In this document: piece after piece, positions 57,801-64,000 of the stretch
How positions within the stretch are numbered: the first letter of the stretch is position 1
Layout of the letters: each line of letters begins with the position of its first letter
Assembly (NCBI RefSeq): GCF_030272615.1
Contig: NC_081413.1
Span: 16,128,285 to 16,192,284, forward strand
Direction of reading: 5' to 3'
Source: Cryptomeria japonica
Lineage: Eukaryota > Streptophyta > Pinopsida > Cupressales > Cupressaceae
Length of the DNA stretch: 64,000 nucleotides
Position numbers and translations under genes: made by a program
Notes under the pieces: generated by a model
Told to the model about the DNA's origin: nothing
The model's database searches: none
What the model saw: the letters and a program-made list of their open reading frames with translations, nothing else

Positions 57801-58682
57801 GACCCCTATTTTTATTTTGAAGTTAGGTCTGTCATAATTGAGATAGCAATACTTAGGTGGTGATGAGAGATAGGAACAACAATATTTTGGCTCTATCAGA
57901 TAAATAATTTGTCTTTGTCTTAAGCTAAGCTAGGATGCAAATCCCATACTTGGGTAGGAGCATGAGTGATTGTAGCTAATTTCATAATTCCATCTACATA
58001 ACTACTCAAATAATCAAGCATGGTTTCATTTTCTAGTACTCCAAATAGAGAAGTAATGGTAGTACAATTTAGTAATGAGGAATGATGGCTTGGAATATAT
58101 GGCTTGTGCAATAACTATAGTCTGAAACAAAATGCAGAAACAAATTTTAAACTACAAATTAAACATGTGAAATTAACTTCATGATAAAATAGAAAATAAA
58201 ACACAAAATAAAAAACTAATGGATCATTGTATATGATTTAAAATGTTGATAATAAGGAATTCTTGCTAATATATGTCAAAAACAGGCATAACAATGTTCT
58301 TTTTGCTCAATGTGCAGTTTAACCTAAAGCAACTTTTAGTGTATGTTGGTTACACAATTCATCTTTGCGAAGTTAGTAGTTTTTTTACCAGAATACATAC
58401 AAAAGTAATATAATACAATAAAACAATAAAATTCAAAAAAGGGAAATAAAATGTGAGTTTTATCTATCTAATAGTTTTGAAAGCCACGATTTATCAAATA
58501 TCCAAATTAAGTTCAATTTGCTAAAATTATCAATTAGCTAAAACTTAATGCATATTTGACTAAAATGGAAGACTGAAAAGGTAAGAATACATGTCAAAGA
58601 CGGTACCTGTGGTCAATTGCTTAGTTGGGCAATGTTCGAAATAGTGTCTATGAGTGTTGAATAATAGTCAGTTATTATGTGC
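54819..58682 (-). CDS. 3' part of an unrecognised multi-exon plant gene
   Basis: Five exons read leftward. 58682-58607: HIITDYYSTLIDTISNIAQL, then one TGA before PQ. 58114-57950 (55 codons, phase 0/0): LLHKPYIPSHHSS to ATITHAPTQ. 56184-56084 (phase 0 to 2): YPTLRIIATRLQPISSSTM to LLPIVAMF. 55945-55881 (phase 2 to 1): RIKIYATLYGPQSTFVSCI. 55241-55131 (37 codons, phase 0/0): PLQTTLVGFSELVPAQRD to FLSAE. Final exon 54866-54819: LMAGTHVVSQLLFKI-stop. Donors include gtaagt and gtgagt, and acceptors follow pyrimidine tracts. At least one exon between 55881 and 55241 is unassigned (phase 1 versus 0). The text is helical and HEAT/ARM-like. I do not know the protein. The TGA near 58614 may mean it is a pseudogene. 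Confidence 0.5.
56756..56837. repeat. 41-bp tandem duplication
   Basis: 56756-56796 and 56797-56837 differ at a single base or so (aacttatttgccacaaaaat... catgct). They lie in the intron between 56184 and 57950. Confidence 0.95.
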
Positions 58683-58699
58683 CTGCAAACATTGAACAA

Positions 58700-60200
58700 T
58701 TTTTTAGGAATGATGCCTTTTAAGTGAACTTGTATATTGTATAAGTTACTACTATCATGTATGTAAATAAATTTTTTTAATCAGGAATTAAAGAAGAGGG
58801 TACAAAATACATGCCAAATTCGATTTCTATGTTTTTACTATAACTTCTTATGCGTCTGAATTTAAGGTATTTGTATAGTCATTTGTATAGTAATTTAATT
58901 TTGAAATTCTATATTTAATATTCTAGAAAGCCAAATAAAACTCTAATTTAACTTTGGATTTGTTAGCGATCAAAAATGGGTGCTTGCCCCTAAAAACAAA
59001 AGTCTGGCCTGTGCAATTCCTAAGTCTTGTGCATTTTCTTCCGGGGTTGATCTAAAATGGATTTCAGACAAACAATGAAAGAAACTAGCTTAACACTAAA
59101 CTTTCATCACCTATCCTGGGTTTTAGAGAAAAGACCTCTAGTCTTTTAAAGGGTTTAGAAGGATGTACGCACAACAACCGTTTCACAATATGTTTCAGCT
59201 GAAAGCACGGGAAGAAAACAAGGGCTGGAAGGAGGGTGATGATCTGAGGTTGTTAAAGAAGCCAACGGTACCAAAAAAAAAAACACTGAAAAAAGGTGCT
59301 AAAATTTATTGGCACTCCACAAACATTGCATCTAAGGGCAAACGTTCATTTGTGCTACTTTTGACATTATTACAGCACTAGACGTTGCGTTTAATAACTA
59401 ACCTCAAACTCTGACAAAACTCTCCTGGCAAAGAATTAGGCGCCGCAAAGTAGCCGTTGATTCTATATTTTCTTATTTCTGTAATAGCTGAAAGAAAAAC
59501 CTAGAAACTTCCTTCAAAACCAGGTTCTATATTTTCTAATCTCCTTAGCAATTGAAAGAAAAAACACTCATTCAAGTAGCCTTCAATTAGATATGCCCTG
59601 TCCATTAAATCTATGTCCTGCACAATGTCCTACGATCCCAATACCAGTTATTGGCAATAAATGAGTAATAATAATAACAACAACAAATTAAATTTATGCA
59701 GAAGAATTTGATGATTTCTCTTGCCATTCTTTTTTTTTTTCAAAAAGTTCTATTAAAACCCCCCACAACAAAATGTCAATAGCCAATGACAAATTATCAA
59801 AAATAATAGAAAAAAAATTATTTTAAAAATCTTTTTAATAAAACATCAACATCATACCATAGTCTAATATGCTAATAAACAAATTAATTGTATTTATTGT
59901 TGAGAGTGAAAACATTAGTCTCTTTGCCTTAAAGGCGGGGAATAATAATATGATATACAATCATTTATCCACTATTATTCTTGCTCAATTAATTATTTAT
60001 CTTATTATTACCAACTATATATATTTATTTTATTTTATAAACTATATAAGTCTATTAATTTAATTTAACATTATTAAACTACATAATTCAATTAATTAAT
60101 TATTAATAATTAAGTCAAACAATAAACACAATACGTCACACAGGATAACAAAAGGAAACTCAAGAGATCACTCGACACTGAACAACAACTCACACAAAGA
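58700..60200. other. AT-rich, nothing recognised
   Basis: This may hold further upstream exons of the minus-strand gene, but none met the same standard. A 72-codon Lys-rich frame on plus at 59163 has no recognisable motif. 59700-60120 is very AT-rich. Confidence 0.45.
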
Positions 60201-62570
60201 CTGACAAGGGTAATCAATCTTAAACCTAGAGTGTAGACTGGATTTTCATGTCGTCTCCGATCAACTTGTCATTGGGATAAGACATGTTGAGACCTGTGAA
60301 GCCAGGTGGATTCGATGTCTGGTACCTACAAATCATGCATCCACAAAGCCACGATACAACATATACAATATATAATATAGGCAAGTGATAAAGAATCGCA
60401 ATGGCACATCTCGCTCGCAATGAGTGATGTGACATTGTCCCTATCACGAAGACAGTAGAAGGCACTCGCAAACAATCAAGAAATGTCATAATCGATCTCA
60501 CATCATGAATGAGGGTTAGTACATCATAAAATATCCTCAAATCATTGTAAGAGAGTATAAACAACACATGGAATGGCTGCATATAAGTTATCAAATGAGC
60601 ACCTACCATCATAATAACCCATATAAAAATCCATAATTTCATCATCCACATGGAATAGTAATGTCAAATGCAATATAATATGTCCAATATCCATGATAAA
60701 GCATCTAAACCACATATAAATCCACAATAGTCTAATCCAAGCATCACAAGATAGTCTATGCTATGAGAAAATAGTCTATCAAAACAAAAAAGGAAAAGAT
60801 AAATCAAGGAGGGACACTACAAAACAACATTTCGATATTGGTTAAAAAGAAAGATTGTTCATTGTGAATCGAAGGTGATAGGAATATGCTCTCCCCTTAA
60901 TTGGGTGATCAAAAATCCAAACTCACCATTTACTTGCTTTCTTTTATTTTCGCAAATGGATAAAACCTTTGGCAGGCCAGTCCTCCCGAGGAGCTTCTTA
61001 GGCTCAAGCCATTAAGGTCGGTGATAGGGGAACGACCTAAGTGGGGAACAACTAATGCCAAGTATTAAAACCCACTATAATAAAATGTGGATATGATGAA
61101 AATAATGTTCAATGGTTTTGCTCAGTGATTAGCCTTCCCCCAGTATCCTTGAGATACATAAAGCCTTTGTTCTCAAGTTGGGAAGCCTCCCGAGGGATTT
61201 TATCACCGAAGATCGAATGAAAGCTTGATTAAATACATTAGAAATAGAAACCTCGCCAAGTCAATTAGCCAAACATTTGTAATATCATAATGGAAGGGTG
61301 GGGAAGAATTCACCCCCAACACACTCACCATATATCTCCCAAGAAAATGATCCAATTAAGGAGAAATTATCTTTGGTTCACATTCTGGACAAAGGCAAAA
61401 AAAATGAGCGCATCTTAGAGTGTGACAAGGTTGTTTGAGCTAACGAAGTATCAAGTGTGCACTATTGATATTAGGAACGACCTTTTTAACAATAGTAGAG
61501 TCTATCTGATTTGTCTTTTGTTTTTTCAAAACTTGTGAAAACAAAAGGGGATTTGTAAATATCCTTGAAGTAGATTTGAAAAGATCATGAACGTACACAA
61601 CAATTATCCAAAGAAGAAGTGTTTATATGTGCTTGTGTGCTTGTCATGTCTTCTTGTCAAAGAGATCATCAAACATTTGAACTTAAGTTACACCCCAACA
61701 ACAATTTGAAGAAGCATAAAGATGCGTCATATCCTCAAGCATATCAAGATATCCATATAGCGTCGTCTTGAGAAGAAGAAACCAATTCAAAAAGAGATCT
61801 TAAAGAAGAGAAAGTTTCTATATATAAACCACAAAATCTTGCTTGAACATTGAACATTCCTTCACCGTTTTTGCGATTACCTACGTGGTCATGGACATGA
61901 GTTTGATGAGGAATCTTTAAAAACATGTACCTTTCAACAAAGGTTAGCGTTGTCTCAATCTCTCAATAAAAGTGGTAAAATCTCATTATCTTGTCCACCT
62001 CAACCAGAAATCACTTATTGAGTCACTCTCCATATAGGCTAGTCATTCACTTCAAATCTTTCCAAAAATCAAACTTCACAATCATTTTTCAAATTCAATC
62101 CTCAAATTCATTGTCCCTTAATAGAGATTCTAAGGTTCACATTCATTCCAACCAAAATTCATTTCATTCTCAACATACAAAGGTCTTGTCCTTAGTTCTT
62201 TCAAGATATTGCTAAATCCATTACACCGTCAACAAAATTACTCTTTAGTGTGTCTTTGCATCTGAGATAAATTATCCTAAAAAGACATTACTAAGCATCT
62301 AGATAGGTTAAAAGTAGCTTTTGAGTGCATCCTCTCAAAGCTAGGTAGCTTGTGGTTTGTAAGCACACACCTTGCTACACCTCATCTCTCAAATTGTTGC
62401 AATACCAAACAAGCAATTATAAGAGTACTTTTTTGATATCCAACCTTTCATATAGGAGATCAAACATCCACAAAATACATCGAACTCATCATCATTATAT
62501 CATCTTAGACCTAAAACAGGGGATCAACCACCCACTTTGCACCCATATCACTTCTACTTCCATGAATGCG
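60200..62570. other. no gene recognised, possibly leader or LTR of a decayed element
   Basis: More balanced composition than its surroundings, with cctcccgaggagcttcttag and a near-repeat gcctcccgagggattttatc at about 60984 and 61191. A hydrophobic 141-codon frame on minus (60651-60226) is not convincing. It may be the upstream part of the element whose gag-like start is at 62581. Confidence 0.35.
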
Positions 62571-62580
62571 CACTTCAAAC

Positions 62581-62773
62581 ATGGCTAGGACTAGGTCCCA
62601 AACTCAAAGATGAACTCAAAATGAAATATGGGAAGAAGAGGAAGAGGACGTTAACCCCTTTTCCGGAAGGGGAGACCCAAACACCCCTACACAAGCACAA
62701 ATAGAAGAAGCAAATAGAAATCCTAGATTTAATAAACTCTTTGAGGAAATTCTCAGGGGAAATGTTGGTGCCC
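62581..62773 (+). pseudogene. gag-like N-terminal fragment of a retroelement
   Basis: The ATG at 62581 reads MARTRSQTQR, a TGA, TQNEIWEEEEEDVNPFSGRG, DPNTPTQAQIEEANRNPRFN, KLFEEILRGN, then stops at about 62785. An acidic, Arg-start polypeptide like this is common at the head of plant gypsy gag, but no capsid core follows, because another repeat begins near 62790. Low certainty. Confidence 0.35.
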
Positions 62774-62789
62774 ATTTTCTAAGAGGGTG

Positions 62790-63937
62790 AACTCACAATA
62801 GTGGTTCCCACTTTTTTGCCACTTTTGACACTGAGATGAACATTTTTAAAATAATCTTTAACTTCCGAGAGCTATAACTTTTAAACTATTAAAAATTTGA
62901 AGATGATGTAAATTAGTGATTTGTAGAATTTTGTTTGTAGATTCTATATACATTTTTTTCAAAATTTTTTGAAGGATTTTTAAAAAAAAAATTCATCTCC
63001 CTCGAAAAGTAGTTTTTTACAACAAACTACATTTTTTAAGAGTGATGTGCCTCCCGAAATGCAAAACTTTTTTTCTATAAATGATAAAAACTCAATTATT
63101 TCAAATTTTGGTTTGTAACATCAATATCCAAGGCTTGCAATCGGTTTGATAGTGATATGTTCAATATTTTTCATTTTATAAAGTTTTGAAGTCCGACTAG
63201 TCATAATTCAGACATAGGTTTAAGTTTGAACACCTAACTTGTTCTATATAAATCGAAATTCAAATTTTTTTTTTTTTAAGAAATAAGACATCAATACCTA
63301 GGGCTTACATATTTTTCATAATTTTTTTGAATTAGTTTTCTATTTTTCCCAATGCGTTGAACAGAGAAGTTCATGTTCGGTGAAAAACCAATATTCCATA
63401 AAATTAAAAAAACAAGAACATAATAAATTCAAAATATAACAAAATTGCACTCATTGGAAAGCTTGCTCCAAGTACTACCATCTCATTTTTTTGGGTTATC
63501 AATATTATTTCATTCGTGCTTTTGAACCAAAGCTCCGAAGTCATAAATTCTTCAAAATTCTGAAAAATTTTGGGAGAAACCTCAAACAGCACGGTTCGAA
63601 TGAACACTGGTTCGAGCGAATTCGGTATGCTTGAACCATAAGGGGTTCGAGCGAACTCTCATTCACTTGAACCCCTACGCTTCATTATGGCCCGTATTTT
63701 TGGTAACGGTTAGGTTCGAATGAACCCGACCATTTTTAACTGTCGAGTTTCATTCGAACCCAAGCCGATGCAATTTTTTTTTTTTCATTTGAGGTGGAGT
63801 CGTATAAATGTCCATAATTTTTTTCATTTTTTATCACACAAATGATTAAAATAATTCACATTTTTGGATGAGAGAGGACATTTGAAAATTATTTTGAGGG
63901 CAATAATTTGAAGATATTTGAAGGTTTTTTTTAAAGC
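62790..63937 (+). other. palindrome-rich leader upstream of an ORF
   Basis: Starts with tgaactcacaatagtggttc and ccacttttttgcc, then aacttccgagagctataact and AT-rich DNA. From 63593 to 63760 the words ggttcgaatgaac, ggttcgagcgaa, ggttcgagcgaact, ggttcgaatgaacc and cattcgaacc recur. The order (GTGG-CCAC start, aacttc..gagctat, palindrome cluster, MG-Lys-Arg-rich ORF) parallels the minus-strand unit at 10870-7457. Confidence 0.45.
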
Positions 63938-64000
63938 ATGGGGAACAAGAAGAGAAGGCAAAATAAGACTTCAAGGAATTATTCTCCCGAAACGGAAGAA
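63938..64000 (+). CDS. 5' start of an ORF running off the window
   Basis: The ATG at 63938 gives MGNKKRRQNKTSRNYSPETE and is open to the window end (21 codons). The basic start resembles MGKNKRGTNEQREAAKERQR of the transposase-like gene at 7457 on minus in general character and in having a palindrome-bearing leader. It is too short to assign. It may be the first exon of a related transposon protein. Confidence 0.4.
   Translation, partial: MGNKKRRQNKTSRNYSPETEE

Noticed and set aside
60226-60651. 141-codon hydrophobic ORF on minus
   Set aside because: No recognisable motif, no splice or start context, and AT-rich surroundings easily give such frames.

Overview
This is a nuclear window from a land plant with a large, transposon-packed genome, most probably a gymnosperm (conifer-like). 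The reasons are nested Ty1/copia and Ty3/gypsy LTR retrotransposons with plant initiator-tRNA-Met primer sites, decayed PPR genes of the KMGALEQG / LVDMYAKCG type, a tRNA-derived SINE, a plant LINE RNase H, hAT and other DNA-transposon remnants, GT-AG introns, and an AT-rich background full of stop codons. There is nothing prokaryotic. The species assignment is inference.

Layout. 1-972: last exons of an unrecognised spliced gene, with an internally duplicated exon pair. 1590-3930: satellite of about seven 348-359 bp units. About 3950-10870: a decayed DNA-transposon-like unit on the minus strand, with 52-bp tandem repeats at its 3' side, a three-exon DDE-type transposase-like pseudogene (7457 to 4440), and an upstream part swollen by a 1.6-kb GA-rich minisatellite between 18-20 bp palindromes. 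10900-21300: PPR pseudogenes, LTR fragments, a SINE with perfect target duplications, and an hAT transposase remnant. 21484-22814: solo-LTR-like copy between TA and CA microsatellites.

23714-35779: an old Ty1/copia element (TSD aaaga) that carries a solo-LTR-like insert (26011-27180) and, within its integrase, a younger non-autonomous gag-protease element on the minus strand (27459-32447, TSD atgtg) with a GC-rich leader. 36077-48150: two adjacent copies of a long LTR of another element. The first copy is split by an 8.9-kb Ty3/gypsy chromovirus-like element (36452-45315, TSD cttgc). The second copy is followed by a primer-binding site and a leader with 31-bp repeats. 49756-51187: solo LTR with TSD catta. 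51937-52125: nine 21-bp repeats. 52400-54203: 3' end of a LINE.

54819-58682 (minus) contains phase-compatible exons with good splice sites that look like the 3' part of a host protein gene of unknown identity. The right end (62790-64000) looks like the 5' part of an element built like the left-hand DNA transposon, with palindrome-rich leader and an ORF running off the window.

Most coding sequence here is inactivated by stops and frameshifts. Boundaries supported by target-site duplications are reliable. Domain names rest on motif reading by eye without database searches.
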